Shown here in pieces: positions 7,882 to 19,833 of a DNA stretch of 64,000 nucleotides; within the stretch, counting starts at the first letter, position 1, and each line of letters opens with the position of its first letter. Location: the NCBI GenBank assembly GCA_021200775.1, contig JAJQGB010000004.1, positions 310,001-374,000 of the forward strand, written 5' to 3'. The DNA comes from Oscillospiraceae bacterium. Its GTDB lineage: Bacteria > Bacillota > Clostridia > Oscillospirales > Ruminococcaceae. The notes beneath the pieces are model-generated. The model was not told the DNA's origin. It was given only the letters and a program-made list of their open reading frames with translations, and ran no database searches. Position numbers and translations under genes: made by a program.

Positions 7882-8781
7882 TCAGTCGCCGAGACCGAAG
7901 TTTTTAATCAGAGCGTCTCTGTTGCGCCAATTTTCTTTGACCTTTACCCAGAGCTTTAAGTTAGTCTTTATCATGAAGAACCTCTCGATATCTTCTCTTG
8001 CAAGCTGTCCGACTTTCTTCAGCATTGCACCGTTTTTCCCGATTATAATGCCCTTATGCGACTCCTTCTCGCAGTATATAGTCGCAACTACATCCATAAT
8101 TCCCTCACCCGAGCGTGTGTCTCTCTCCTGCAAGCTTTCAATGCTTACGGCGATTCCATGTGGGACTTCATCCGACAACAGTTCCAAAAGCTTCTCCCTT
8201 ATCATTTCGGAGATTATAACCCGTTCCGGCTGGTCGGTAAACTTGTCATCAGGGAAATAGTGCGGTCCTTTGACTGTAAATTTTGATATTGCATCAAGGA
8301 TGATGTCTAGCCCATCAGAATTGATAGCACTAATCGGAATAACCGAGTCGAAATCATAAAGCGCCGCATATTCAGCAATAACCGGTATCAGAGCTTCTTT
8401 ATCCTCGAACAGGTCAACTTTATTCATGACGAGTATAACGGGTGTCCTGGAAGCCTGTAGCGACGCTAACAACGTCTTTTCAGCTTCTCCGGCTTTTTTT
8501 GTAGAGTCAGCAACCAGAAGCGCACAGTCAACAGAGCTCACGGAGCTATCAATAGCTTTCAGCATATACTCCGAGAGCTTGTCCCTTGAACGGTGCATAC
8601 CAGGAGTGTCCATGAAGACGTACTGAATATCTCCTCTTGTGAGTACACCGGTAATCTTGGTTCTGGTTGTCTGAGGCTTTGAACTTACTGCTGCTATTTT
8701 TTCGCCGACAAGTGCATTTATCAGGGATGACTTCCCTGCATTCGGTCTTCCAACGATCGTTACAAATGAATTTTCTGTCAC
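7882..8781 (-). CDS. era: GTPase Era
   Basis: A 299-residue essential GTPase that binds 16S rRNA near its 3' end and helps 30S assembly. G1 GRPNAGKSS (about 11-19), the switch KPQTTR, G3 DTPG, and G4 NKVD are visible. The C-terminal KH domain has GIIIGKNGAMLKKVG. It starts with GTG at 8781, overlapping the ybeY stop (GTGA), so translation is probably coupled. Length is standard. Confidence 0.96.
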   Translation of the reverse strand: MTENSFVTIVGRPNAGKSSLINALVGEKIAAVSSKPQTTRTKITGVLTRGDIQYVFMDTPGMHRSRDKLSEYMLKAIDSSVSSVDCALLVADSTKKAGEAEKTLLASLQASRTPVILVMNKVDLFEDKEALIPVIAEYAALYDFDSVIPISAINSDGLDIILDAISKFTVKGPHYFPDDKFTDQPERVIISEMIREKLLELLSDEVPHGIAVSIESLQERDTRSGEGIMDVVATIYCEKESHKGIIIGKNGAMLKKVGQLAREDIERFFMIKTNLKLWVKVKENWRNRDALIKNFGLGD

Positions 8782-9323
8782 TTACTTTCTTCCTCCACTA
8801 ATTTTATATCATCCTTTGAATGAACCGGATGCTTCAGTATCTCTCCGCTCTCATATCCAAGCGAATGCATGATTTCTTTTTCCTTTTTGCGCATTTCTTT
8901 CGTTTCCGGTCCATCCTCATCCGGATGGTCGTATCCCAAAAGATGAAGCATCGAATGGACAACCAAAAACGCTATTTCTCTTTCAGTAGAATTGTTGTTC
9001 TCGACAGCCTGTTCAGCCGCCTTTTCCGTGGAAATAATTATATCCCCGAGCATATAGCAGTCACTATCCGGATTCAAATCGAACTCGCAGTTGTCAGCAA
9101 GTGGAAATGAAAGAACATCGGTAGGTGCATCTATGTTGCGATACTGTGCATTGAGTTCCCTGATAACGTCATTTGTGACAAACGAAATACTTATCTCGCA
9201 GTTTTCATCGAACTCTGCACAATAAAGAGAGCACTTACAGCACGCACGCAAAAGCTTTCTAAATTCCTTTGTTATCGGTATATATTTTTGCTCGTTATTA
9301 AACGCAACTCTAAGTCTTCTCAC
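8778..9323 (-). CDS. ybeY: Endoribonuclease YbeY
   Basis: A 181-residue metal-dependent RNase needed for 16S rRNA maturation. The zinc triad HSMLHLLGYDH (HxxxHxxxxxH) is intact, preceded by LNAQYRNIDAPTDVLSFPL, typical of the family. It starts with GTG at 9323 inside the end of phoH (14-base overlap) and ends in the era start. The C-terminus has about 25 residues beyond the usual end, charged and of unclear role. Confidence 0.94.
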   Translation of the reverse strand: MRRLRVAFNNEQKYIPITKEFRKLLRACCKCSLYCAEFDENCEISISFVTNDVIRELNAQYRNIDAPTDVLSFPLADNCEFDLNPDSDCYMLGDIIISTEKAAEQAVENNNSTEREIAFLVVHSMLHLLGYDHPDEDGPETKEMRKKEKEIMHSLGYESGEILKHPVHSKDDIKLVEEESK

Positions 9324-10287
9324 GAGTTTTCTTCATCCTTTCTCTGTTGTACTGCTCATACGCCTTGACAATATCCTGAACAAGTTTATGTCTTACGACG
9401 TCTTTTTCAGAAAAGTAGATAATTCCTATATCAGGAACATTTTTTAAGACCTTTACCGCCTCGATTAAACCGGATTTTCTCGGGTCGGGCAGGTCAATCT
9501 GTGTGACATCACCAGTAATAACCATCTTACTGTTGAAGCCGAGACGAGTTAAAAACATCTTCATCTGCTCGGGAGACGTATTCTGCGCTTCATCGAGTAT
9601 TACAAACGCTTCATCAAGGGTCCTTCCTCTCATATATGCAAGCGGAGCAACCTCAATATTCCCCCGTTCCTGATACTTTGCAAAGGATTCTGCGCCGAGC
9701 ATTTCAAATAGAGCATCATAAAGAGGTCTCAAATATGGGTCTACCTTTGTCTGCAAATCTCCCGGCAAAAATCCGAGCTTCTCACCAGCCTCGACAGCAG
9801 GACGAGTCAGGATAATCTTGTTTATGCTGTGAGCCTTGAAGGCTCTTACTGCCATAGAGACTGCCAGATAGGTCTTTCCTGTTCCGGCTGGACCAACTCC
9901 AAACGTAATGGTATTTGAGTCTATCGCATCGATGTATTTCTTCTGACCGAGAGTTTTCGGCTTGATTGTCTTGCCGGTCGAAGTGACGCAGATTCCGCCA
10001 TCCGAAAGCTTTGCGATTTCGTCGGCAGTTGCTTCTTCACCCATCGAAAGTACATATCTGACCTGCTGAGGCGAAATTTCATCTCCGTTCTCCAAAATCT
10101 TAATCAGAGCAATTACACACTTATAAGCTTTTTCGACTTCGCTATCAAGACCAATAATCTTGATGTTCCCGCCTCTGGTGACTATATTTACTCCAAGCTC
10201 ATCCTGAATCAGGCGGATATTCTCATCCTGACTTCCGAAAAGCCCTTGTATAAGACCCAAGTTTGTAACTGCCAAAGATTTCTCCAT
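9310..10287 (-). CDS. phoH: PhoH-like ATPase
   Basis: A 325-residue protein (YqfE/YbeZ type) with an N-terminal KH-like part (LGVNIVTRGGNIKIIG) and a PhoH ATPase domain with Walker A GPAGTGKTY (132-140) and DEAQNTSPEQMKMFLTRLG as Walker B and following helix. It often works with YbeY in rRNA processing, and here it overlaps ybeY. A strong site AAGGAGG precedes the ATG. A promoter 64 bases upstream is listed separately and should drive phoH-ybeY-era-yqzL-recO-mutS2. Confidence 0.93.
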   Translation of the reverse strand: MEKSLAVTNLGLIQGLFGSQDENIRLIQDELGVNIVTRGGNIKIIGLDSEVEKAYKCVIALIKILENGDEISPQQVRYVLSMGEEATADEIAKLSDGGICVTSTGKTIKPKTLGQKKYIDAIDSNTITFGVGPAGTGKTYLAVSMAVRAFKAHSINKIILTRPAVEAGEKLGFLPGDLQTKVDPYLRPLYDALFEMLGAESFAKYQERGNIEVAPLAYMRGRTLDEAFVILDEAQNTSPEQMKMFLTRLGFNSKMVITGDVTQIDLPDPRKSGLIEAVKVLKNVPDIGIIYFSEKDVVRHKLVQDIVKAYEQYNRERMKKTREKT

Positions 10288-10350
10288 AAACAGACGTCCT
10301 CCTTACTGTGCGATATGCTTATATGCATTTTCACATCTCTTTCCACCATT

Positions 10351-10379
10351 ATTATACCAGATAAAGCGGGATATTTCAA
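10351..10379 (-). promoter_or_regulatory. Sigma-A promoter for the phoH operon
   Basis: On the minus strand TTGAAA (10374-10379) and TATAAT (10351-10356) are 17 bases apart. The -35 lies in the loop and right arm of the hairpin that follows yqfD, so terminator and promoter share bases. Confidence 0.7.
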
Positions 10380-10387
10380 TATCCCGC
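10366..10387 (-). terminator. Hairpin after yqfD
   Basis: GCGGGATAT (10366-10374) pairs perfectly with ATATCCCGC (10379-10387) around a 4-base loop, 16 bases past the yqfD stop. The following minus-strand bases TTTAT are only weakly U-rich, so termination may be partial. Confidence 0.6.
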
Positions 10388-10403
10388 CGGAAATATAAAG
10401 CAA

Positions 10404-11573
10404 TTATTTCGCAAATATCGGGCTCTCCATGCCTATATCGCCCTGTAAAGTATAGACACATGTCAGGAAAACAGAGCTATCTGTTTTCTCAACTGAGACG
10501 TCTTTTCCGATTATCTCGTAGTCGCCTATCAGTTTTTCCTCGTAATTTGCAAGCTTATCGATTACTATCTCCTCCGCCTCATCCAAAGTGTAGATGTTGA
10601 GCTTATAGATCTGCTCGGTATATTCGGTTGTAGTGATACCAACAGGCAGTTCAATCCCGAGGAAGTTGAGATTTGAGGTGTATGTATTCGTAATATAGGC
10701 GCCATCAAGTACAGTAAAATTCGGAATCGGGATATCAATATCAAATATACTAAAGCTCTTAGAGTAATATGTTTCACCATCGACAACTATTCTGTCATAG
10801 ATGCTCTGCTCAAAAGTAACAGTTCTCTCAAATATAGCGGTGATATTCGCTATGGAGTGATAATAGTATGTTCTGCCGTTTCCTCTTTCTACATATCCAC
10901 TTACCAGCAAATCGCCCCTAGCAACTGCGTCACCTATCAGAATTTCCAAATGCCCGACAAGTACATTGATATCGACAATCTGTGCATCCTCAGTTGCAAT
11001 AATGTTGCAAGGAATCCTGCCCTCATCTGTTTCTGCTTTCTCGATTACTGTCCTCAAATTAACTGTCACCACTGAACCACTGTTGCCGATTGATACCCAA
11101 GATATATCATCATCAATCTCAAAAAGCCGAGCTTGTAGCTTCAAAAAGTTCAAATTCGGTATAAAAGCTCCGGCTTTCAAGCCTTCCTCTTCTAAAATCT
11201 CCCTTACTTCATAAATAATTTGCTCATCATCAGTTCCGACTATCCGTATGCTGAAAACTATATTTGACAGGTAAAAGGTAAGTATAATTGAAGTAAGAAT
11301 TCCGACGACCAAACCGTATCTCTTACGATACTTGCGAAGATGAAAGTATAGTCCCTTGCGAGAAGTTACTTCAAGAACACAGCTATTCCCTGCCGCAATT
11401 TCTTCAAGCTTCTTTTCGTAAAAGAAAGGCAAAATCGCATAGACAGTGTCACCTTTTGCGTTAAGCGATATCACTTTACATTCTTTTCTCAGTCGGTTTA
11501 CAACTATGCCCATATCAAAGCCGTCAATCCTTATGGTAATAATCCCAATCAGTCTCATAAGAAACAAACTCAT
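10404..11573 (-). CDS. yqfD: Sporulation protein YqfD
   Basis: A 389-residue membrane protein of the YqfD family (sporulation stage IV type), found only in spore-formers and made in the mother cell. One clear transmembrane segment (about 88-110, YGLVVGILTSIILTFYLSNIV) splits a short N-terminal cytosolic part from a large outer domain with FtsQ/POTRA-like beta structure. The ATG at 11573 overlaps the yqfC stop (ATGA). The biochemical role is not known. The yqfC-yqfD pair is conserved upstream of phoH in spore-forming Firmicutes. Confidence 0.9.
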   Translation of the reverse strand: MSLFLMRLIGIITIRIDGFDMGIVVNRLRKECKVISLNAKGDTVYAILPFFYEKKLEEIAAGNSCVLEVTSRKGLYFHLRKYRKRYGLVVGILTSIILTFYLSNIVFSIRIVGTDDEQIIYEVREILEEEGLKAGAFIPNLNFLKLQARLFEIDDDISWVSIGNSGSVVTVNLRTVIEKAETDEGRIPCNIIATEDAQIVDINVLVGHLEILIGDAVARGDLLVSGYVERGNGRTYYYHSIANITAIFERTVTFEQSIYDRIVVDGETYYSKSFSIFDIDIPIPNFTVLDGAYITNTYTSNLNFLGIELPVGITTTEYTEQIYKLNIYTLDEAEEIVIDKLANYEEKLIGDYEIIGKDVSVEKTDSSVFLTCVYTLQGDIGMESPIFAK

Positions 11574-11851
11574 AGTATCTTTGCACCGCCTTTTGAGATT
11601 TCTACGGTTGAAATTTTGCCGGTAAGTGTAACTGAGCGGTCGGTATATGCAGACACCTTCAGATTTTCTCCCCAGACAACCACTTCATTTACTCCGGCTT
11701 TAACTCTAAGCATGATTTCATTGCACTCGAGAACATCGATAACATTTTCAATCAACACTTCATCATCTCCTGAAACGGTGACATAAGATTCATAGTAGGC
11801 ATATTTTCTTGCCCGATTTTTGAGCTCAGGCAGTATAGCTTTAATATTCAA
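11570..11851 (-). CDS. yqfC: Sporulation protein YqfC (YabP/YqfC family)
   Basis: A small sporulation protein of the YabP/YqfC family with the usual beta-rich ending (VVWGENLKVSAYTDRSVTLTG and so on). I place the start at the TTG at 11851, giving 93 residues, because AAGGGAG sits 8 bases before it. The longer frame from TTG 11869 would run through this ribosome binding site. It is translationally coupled to yqfD. YabP and YqfC relatives belong to mother-cell sigma-E regulons in Bacillus. The gene is divergent from ylbJ. Confidence 0.82.
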   Translation of the reverse strand: MNIKAILPELKNRARKYAYYESYVTVSGDDEVLIENVIDVLECNEIMLRVKAGVNEVVVWGENLKVSAYTDRSVTLTGKISTVEISKGGAKIL

Positions 11852-11869
11852 TAGAATCACTCCCTTCAA

Positions 11870-11898
11870 TTATACTGCCGAAAAGTCAAGCATAGAAT
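11870..11898 (+). promoter_or_regulatory. Sigma-E-like promoter for ylbJ
   Basis: TTATACT (11870-11876) and CATAGAAT (11891-11898) are 14 bases apart, matching the sigma-E pattern kmATATT-N14-CATACAmT at 5 of 7 and 7 of 8 positions. This suits a sporulation gene. Called by eye. Confidence 0.55.
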
Positions 11899-11925
11899 TG
11901 TAATAGTGAAAAGGAGGCAAGCTTA

Positions 11926-12924
11926 TTGAAAAACAAATTACATGGACTGGTTACGATTGTTGTGTTGGTGGTTCTGATATTTTCAATTATCCATATAGAT
12001 GAAGTAAAAGAAGCCATCGTTAAATCTATAGAAAACTGTATAATAGGCATAGTACCATCATTATTTTTAAATAGCGTGCTTGCAAGCGTGCTGATAAAAT
12101 GCTCTGAATCACTCATACCTAAGAGAATATCGCCTGTGAGATGTGAGATATTCCTTGTATTTCTTCTTGGAAATATCTGTGGTTACCCGATAGGAGCAAG
12201 GATGCTAAGTGAGCTCGTAAAGGAAAATTGCATTACATCAGAGCAGGCGGAAAGAGTGATTTGCTTTTCCTACGCTTCAGGTTCCGCCTATATTCTCGGA
12301 ATAGTGAGTTCAGCAGTATTTCATGCAAAGCTTTTAGGCTTTACAGCATTCTTATCGATTTTCTTATCAAACACTATTTTATACATACTCTTCATAGTTA
12401 ATTTCAAAGTCAAATCGACTGTTAATGTCAGCTGTAAAGGCGTTTCGCTTACAAATGCGGTTATGGATGCAATATCCTCTTCTGCTAATTCTATGATTTC
12501 GATATGCTCGACAATTGTCTTCTTTTCAGCTCTGCTCTCACTTTTGCCGTTGCAAATTCCCATCGTTTCTGCAATTTTCGAAATATCAAATATCACTTCA
12601 CTTCAAGGAAATGGACTCATTTTCTTTGTTTTACTTACTGTTCTTTTATCATTTGGTGGTCTTTGCGTTCATATGCAGATTATATGTCTATCCGGTGGCA
12701 ACTATAGCTTCAAATGGTTTTATATCACCAGACCGATTCAGCTTATCCTGACTGCCATTTTTTCTGCTGTTGGATATCTGATAGTTCAGAATCACATAAG
12801 CGTTGAAACTGGTGTGAGTAGCAGTATCGAGTTATCGAGCACAGGAAGCATTATACCATTCGTCTGTATTTCAGGAATGGTCCTCATTGCTCTTACATAT
12901 AGAAAACAAAAAAGCGACCGCTGA
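11926..12924 (+). CDS. ylbJ: Sporulation integral membrane protein YlbJ (SpoVV)
   Basis: A 332-residue polytopic protein with roughly eight hydrophobic segments and the family motif GYPIGARM near residue 87. In Bacillus YlbJ (SpoVV) sits in the outer forespore membrane and is needed for dipicolinic acid uptake into the spore. The start is TTG at 11926, supported by AAGGAGG about 8 bases upstream. The stop codon lies inside the following terminator hairpin. It is divergent from yqfC and carries a sigma-E-like promoter. Confidence 0.87.
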   Translation: MKNKLHGLVTIVVLVVLIFSIIHIDEVKEAIVKSIENCIIGIVPSLFLNSVLASVLIKCSESLIPKRISPVRCEIFLVFLLGNICGYPIGARMLSELVKENCITSEQAERVICFSYASGSAYILGIVSSAVFHAKLLGFTAFLSIFLSNTILYILFIVNFKVKSTVNVSCKGVSLTNAVMDAISSSANSMISICSTIVFFSALLSLLPLQIPIVSAIFEISNITSLQGNGLIFFVLLTVLLSFGGLCVHMQIICLSGGNYSFKWFYITRPIQLILTAIFSAVGYLIVQNHISVETGVSSSIELSSTGSIIPFVCISGMVLIALTYRKQKSDR

Positions 12925-12948
12925 ACAGCAGTCGCTAATCTTTATTTT
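12913..12948. terminator. Terminator between ylbJ and gatB
   Basis: AGCGACCGCT (12913-12922) pairs with AGCAGTCGCT (12927-12936) with one wobble or mismatch, followed by a T-rich stretch on the plus side and preceded by an A-run, so it can serve both convergent genes. Confidence 0.8.
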
Positions 12949-12951
12949 CAG

Positions 12952-14385
12952 TTAGTCATCAAGAAGCTTCAGAACAAGCTCTTTCATGACAGCAGGGTTT
13001 GCCTTGCCCTTGGAAGCCTTCATGCATTGACCTACAAGGTAGCCGAGAGCATTCGTCTTGCCGTTCTTGTAGTCGGCGACAGATTTCTCGTTCTGGGAGA
13101 CTACCTCGGCGGCAATCTTTTCAAGAGACGAAACATCCGAAATCTGTGAAAGAGAATTCTTCTCGATGAATTCGTCGATGTCGGCATTGTCACTCATAAC
13201 AGCGTCAAAGACCTTCTTGCCTGCAGCGGTGGAAATCTTGCTCGAGTCAATGTAGTTTACAATCTTCGCCAGCTTTTCGGGAGTGAGATTTGTGTTACTA
13301 ATATCGGTTCCGTCGTTCATAAGCTTTGAAATCTCGCCTAAAATCCAGTTTGAAAGAAGCTTGCCCGACTTGCAACCGGCTTCGAGAGTTTTATCGAACA
13401 GCTCAGCCTTCTCGGGAACATCGACAATCATTGCGGCATCGTTATACGAAAGCCAGCAGGTATCAATATATCTCAGTATTCTCGCATTCGGAAGCTCTGG
13501 CAAAGTATCTTTCAAATACTGAACCTTCTCTTCTGAAACAACGATGGTTCCGAGGTCGGGCTCAGGGAAGTATCTGTAATCCTGCGCATCTTCCTTTGAA
13601 CGCATAGAAACGCTCTCACCCTTGGCGTCGTCCCATCTTCTCGTTTCCTGGGTGATGGTGCCGCCGGCTTCCAGAATCTCAATCTGGCGGTTAGCCTCGT
13701 AGTCGATTCCATGAACGACTGCTGAAAAGCTGTTGACGTTCTTCATCTCGCATCTAGTGCCAAGAGGTTCTCCCGGCTTATGGACTGAGACGTTGACATC
13801 ACATCTGATTGACCCCTCCTGCATTTTACAGTCGGATATATCGATATACCTGAGAATTGAGCGTATTGTTTCGAGATATGCCTTCGCTTCGTCTGAGCTT
13901 CTCATATCGGGTCTCGAAACAATCTCAATAAGCGGAACTCCGCAACGGTTGAAGTCTACAAGAGAACCGTCAAACTTATCCGAGTGAAGAAGCTTTCCTG
14001 CATCCTCTTCAATGTGAATACGCTCAACGCCGATTTTCTTCGTTTCGCCGTCAACGATAATGTCGAGGTAACCGTCGTGACAAAGCGGAATATCAGCCTG
14101 AGAAATCTGATAGGACTTAGGAAGATCGGGATAGAAATAGTTTTTTCTGTCCTGCTTGCAGATTCTGTTGATTCCGCAGTTAAGAGCATGACCCATTTTA
14201 ATTGCGTACTCAACTACTTTCTCATTCAAAGTAGGAAGTGTTCCTGGCATACCGAGGCAAATCGGGCAAACCTGTGTGTTGACTTCAAGTCCGAAAGAGT
14301 TTTTACAGCTGCAATAAATCTTAGTTGCGGTGTTAAGCTCGGCATGAACCTCCAAGCCTACAACAACCTCATAGCCTTTTATCAT
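12952..14385 (-). CDS. gatB: Asp-tRNA(Asn)/Glu-tRNA(Gln) amidotransferase subunit B
   Basis: A 477-residue GatB. The N-terminal kinase-like domain opens with [16 protein letters not shown], and the zinc site is CSC...CPICLGMPG. The C-terminal helical and tail domains (YqeY-like) bind tRNA. It phosphorylates the misacylated Glu or Asp and passes ammonia from GatA. The ATG overlaps the gatA stop by 4 bases. Last gene of a long operon ending at the terminator just downstream. Confidence 0.97.
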   Translation of the reverse strand: MIKGYEVVVGLEVHAELNTATKIYCSCKNSFGLEVNTQVCPICLGMPGTLPTLNEKVVEYAIKMGHALNCGINRICKQDRKNYFYPDLPKSYQISQADIPLCHDGYLDIIVDGETKKIGVERIHIEEDAGKLLHSDKFDGSLVDFNRCGVPLIEIVSRPDMRSSDEAKAYLETIRSILRYIDISDCKMQEGSIRCDVNVSVHKPGEPLGTRCEMKNVNSFSAVVHGIDYEANRQIEILEAGGTITQETRRWDDAKGESVSMRSKEDAQDYRYFPEPDLGTIVVSEEKVQYLKDTLPELPNARILRYIDTCWLSYNDAAMIVDVPEKAELFDKTLEAGCKSGKLLSNWILGEISKLMNDGTDISNTNLTPEKLAKIVNYIDSSKISTAAGKKVFDAVMSDNADIDEFIEKNSLSQISDVSSLEKIAAEVVSQNEKSVADYKNGKTNALGYLVGQCMKASKGKANPAVMKELVLKLLDD

Positions 14386-15860
14386 AGCTCTACCTCCCCA
14401 TTTGCAATTACAGGAGCCTTAAATCCTCCGAAATCAGTCTCATGAGCATATGCTGTATTGAGAATTGTTCTCTCATCAAAGCTTCTGCCGATTATCTGCA
14501 TACCATAAGGCAAACCGGTTTCCGAATAACCGCAGGGAACGCTGACAGCAGGAAGACCTGCAATATTAACCGTGACAGTACAAATATCTGCCGAATACAT
14601 CGCAAGCGGGTCGTCCATCTTGTCGCCGAATTTGAATGCCTCAAACGGAGAAGTAGGAGTAATTATGACATCAACGTCATTGAATGAGCTGTCAAACTCT
14701 GAGCGAATTCTCTTCTGCAGAAGCTTCGCCTTCTTGTAATAAGCATCATAGTAACCAGAGCTCAGTACGAATGTGCCGAGGATGATTCTTCTCTTAACTT
14801 CTCTTCCGAAGCCTTCGCTTCTTGTTCTCTCATACATATCCATGAGATTTTCGGGATTCTCGCAGCGATAGCCGTACTTGACTCCATCGAACCTTGCAAG
14901 ATTGGATGAAGCTTCAGCACAGGCGATTATATAGTAGGCAGAAAGTGCATACTCTGTCGAAGGAAGAGAAATCTCTCTGACGGTCGCTCCTCTGCTTTCA
15001 AGAGCCTTGACCGAATTCATAACAGCTTCTTTTACTTCCGGCTTGATTCCGTCGCCGAAATATTCCTTAGGAATACCAATTCTGAGACCGCAAACATCGC
15101 CATCAAGAGTTCCGCTTATTGGGGAATATTCTCTTCTTGCGCTCGTAGCGTCCATCTGATCGTGACCGCAGATAGCGTCAAAAAGCATTGCCGAATCCTT
15201 GACGCTTCTTGTGATAGAACCAATCTGGTCCAAAGACGACGCAAAGGCAACAAGACCGTATCTCGAAACAGAGCCGTATGTAGGCTTTAGACCGACAACG
15301 CCACATAAAGAAGACGGCTGACGAATAGAACCGCCGGTATCAGACCCAAGAGCCATTACAGCTTCCATTGAAGCTACAGCCGCCGCAGAGCCTCCGGAAG
15401 AACCTCCGGGAACGCAGGAAGTGTCAAACGGGTTCTTAGTAGGCTGGAAGTAAGACGTTTCAGTGGATGAGCCCATTGCGAATTCGTCCATATTAAGCTT
15501 GCCGGTTATGATTGCACCGGCATTTTTAAGCTTTGTAATAACTGTTGCATCAAAAACGGGCGTATAGTTTTCCAACATTCTTGAAGCGCAGGTCGTCCTG
15601 ATGCCGGAAGTTGAGATATTGTCTTTGATTCCTATCGGGATTCCTGCAAGCGGAGACAATTCCTCGCCGGATGCTCTTCTTTTGTCTATTTTCTCAGCCT
15701 CTGCAAGCGCCGACTCACAGTTAAGCGTAAGATATGCACCGATAGAAGGTTCAGTTTTTTCGATTTTGTCAAACACAGATTCAGTGAGTTCTTTTGACGA
15801 TATCTCACCCTTGCCGAGCATTTCGCTCAGTTCGCTCGCTTTATATTCATAAAGTTCCAA
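14382..15860 (-). CDS. gatA: Amidotransferase subunit A (glutaminase)
   Basis: A 492-residue amidase-signature protein. The Ser-Ser-Lys triad is visible: K79 in GIKDNI, the Ser in [10 protein letters not shown] and the nucleophile in [11 protein letters not shown]. It releases ammonia from glutamine for GatB. The operon order gatC-gatA-gatB is the usual Firmicute one, with 12 bases to gatC. Confidence 0.97.
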   Translation of the reverse strand: MELYEYKASELSEMLGKGEISSKELTESVFDKIEKTEPSIGAYLTLNCESALAEAEKIDKRRASGEELSPLAGIPIGIKDNISTSGIRTTCASRMLENYTPVFDATVITKLKNAGAIITGKLNMDEFAMGSSTETSYFQPTKNPFDTSCVPGGSSGGSAAAVASMEAVMALGSDTGGSIRQPSSLCGVVGLKPTYGSVSRYGLVAFASSLDQIGSITRSVKDSAMLFDAICGHDQMDATSARREYSPISGTLDGDVCGLRIGIPKEYFGDGIKPEVKEAVMNSVKALESRGATVREISLPSTEYALSAYYIIACAEASSNLARFDGVKYGYRCENPENLMDMYERTRSEGFGREVKRRIILGTFVLSSGYYDAYYKKAKLLQKRIRSEFDSSFNDVDVIITPTSPFEAFKFGDKMDDPLAMYSADICTVTVNIAGLPAVSVPCGYSETGLPYGMQIIGRSFDERTILNTAYAHETDFGGFKAPVIANGEVEL

Positions 15861-15872
15861 ATTGCTTCCTCC

Positions 15873-16154
15873 CTATTCAACAGTCTTTGGTACAACAACA
15901 CAGCCGGCAACGACCTTCGGAGCATTCTTAAGAATTTCATCACGGGAAAGCTTGCTGTCAGAAAGCTTGTCCTCCCTTAAATCCATAACATTGCTCTCGT
16001 CGACTAGAAGCTCGTCGTCGATTTCTGGCATAGCTTCAACCATCTTGATGATATTATTCATTTCCTCTGAATATCTTGGAAGCTCATCGTCGGAAATCTT
16101 GATTCTTGCAAGCTTCGCAACGTGCTTGATATCTATATTCGGATTATTTGCCAT
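15873..16154 (-). CDS. gatC: Amidotransferase subunit C
   Basis: A 93-residue helical subunit that stabilises GatA-GatB. It begins with the family pattern IKHVAKLARIKISDDEL and ends with VVPKTVE. Follows ligA by 30 bases. Confidence 0.94.
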   Translation of the reverse strand: MANNPNIDIKHVAKLARIKISDDELPRYSEEMNNIIKMVEAMPEIDDELLVDESNVMDLREDKLSDSKLSRDEILKNAPKVVAGCVVVPKTVE

Positions 16155-16184
16155 TTCGTCTGCCTTTCTTTCGTCTTTAGTATT

Positions 16185-18814
<2,630 letters not shown>

Positions 18815-18823
18815 AATATCGCC

Positions 18824-18862
18824 TCCCGTCCCGATAAGACATACTATGCTTTCGGAACGGGA
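18824..18862 (-). promoter_or_regulatory. Hairpin at the yunB ribosome binding site
   Basis: Bases 18824-18834 and 18852-18862 form an 11-bp stem with one G-U pair and a 17-base loop. On the minus strand the right arm ends in GGGA of the GGGAGG used by yunB. The loop contains CATAGTAT, a sporulation -10-like sequence, but I see no good -35. Without a U-run it is a poor terminator for the upstream transketolase gene. Confidence 0.45.
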
Positions 18863-18882
18863 AACTGAATATTTCTTAAAAA

Positions 18883-19830
18883 TTATTTGCTTCTCATAGC
18901 TTCCTTTACAGTAGCTACAATGTTCTCGGAGCAGAGTCCGAATTCCTTTAGAAGCTGTACTGCAGGACCTGAGTAGCCGAACACATCATTTACACCAATC
19001 TTTACAACCTTGGTCGGGCAATTGGCTGAGAGTGTATCGCACACAGCAGAACCTAAACCGCCGATAACGCTGTGCTCCTCGGCAGTGATAACAAGTCCTG
19101 TCTCACGAGCCGCCTTGACGATGATCTCTTCATCCAAAGGCTTGATGGTGTGGATGTTGATTACTCTTGCGCTGATACCGTCGTTCTTCAGCTGTTCTGC
19201 AGCAACGAGTGCCTCGTAAACGAGAAGTCCTGTTGCAACTATAGTTACATCGTTTCCTTCGGTGAGCTGAACGCCCTTACCGAGCTCGAACTTGTAGGTC
19301 TCCTTATCGTTAAAAACGGGAGTTGCAAGTCTGCCAAAACGCATGTAAACCGGTCCGACATACTGAATTGCCGCTTCGATAGCCGCTCTTGCTTCTACAT
19401 CATCAGCAGGATTGATTACAGTCATTCCGGGGATAGTGCGCATAAGAGCAATGTCCTCGTTGCACTGGTGAGTCGCACCGTCTTCACCTACAGAAATACC
19501 GGCATGAGTGGCGCCAATCTTAACATTGAGGTGAGGATAACCGATAGAGTTTCTTACAATTTCAAAAGCTCTTCCGGCGGCAAACATTGCAAACGACGAA
19601 GCGAAAGGAATCTTTCCTGTTGCGGCAAGACCTGCGGCAACACCCATCATGTTTGCTTCCTGGATTCCACAGTCGATGTGTCTGTCAGGGAACTTCTTTT
19701 TGAATATACCTGTCTTGGTTGCGGCGGCAAGGTCGGCATCCAAAACGTAAAGGTTCTCATACTTATCACCGAGCTCAGCTAAAGTTTCACCATAGCTCTC
19801 TCTGGTAGCCTTTTTAATCAGTTCTGCCAT
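18883..19830 (-). CDS. Transketolase, C-terminal subunit
   Basis: A 315-residue protein holding the pyrimidine-binding and C-terminal domains of transketolase (DLAAATKTGIFKKKFP, GIQEANMMGVAAGLA, and a late GLGSAVCDTL). With the adjacent N-terminal subunit it would move two-carbon units between sugar phosphates in the pentose phosphate pathway. Split transketolases of this type are common in Clostridia. The two genes are 3 bases apart. Confidence 0.92.
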   Translation of the reverse strand: MAELIKKATRESYGETLAELGDKYENLYVLDADLAAATKTGIFKKKFPDRHIDCGIQEANMMGVAAGLAATGKIPFASSFAMFAAGRAFEIVRNSIGYPHLNVKIGATHAGISVGEDGATHQCNEDIALMRTIPGMTVINPADDVEARAAIEAAIQYVGPVYMRFGRLATPVFNDKETYKFELGKGVQLTEGNDVTIVATGLLVYEALVAAEQLKNDGISARVINIHTIKPLDEEIIVKAARETGLVITAEEHSVIGGLGSAVCDTLSANCPTKVVKIGVNDVFGYSGPAVQLLKEFGLCSENIVATVKEAMRSK

Positions 19831-19833
19831 TTC

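Noticed and set aside
19072..19782. 236-codon open frame on the plus strand
   Set aside because: Antisense shadow of the transketolase C-terminal subunit.
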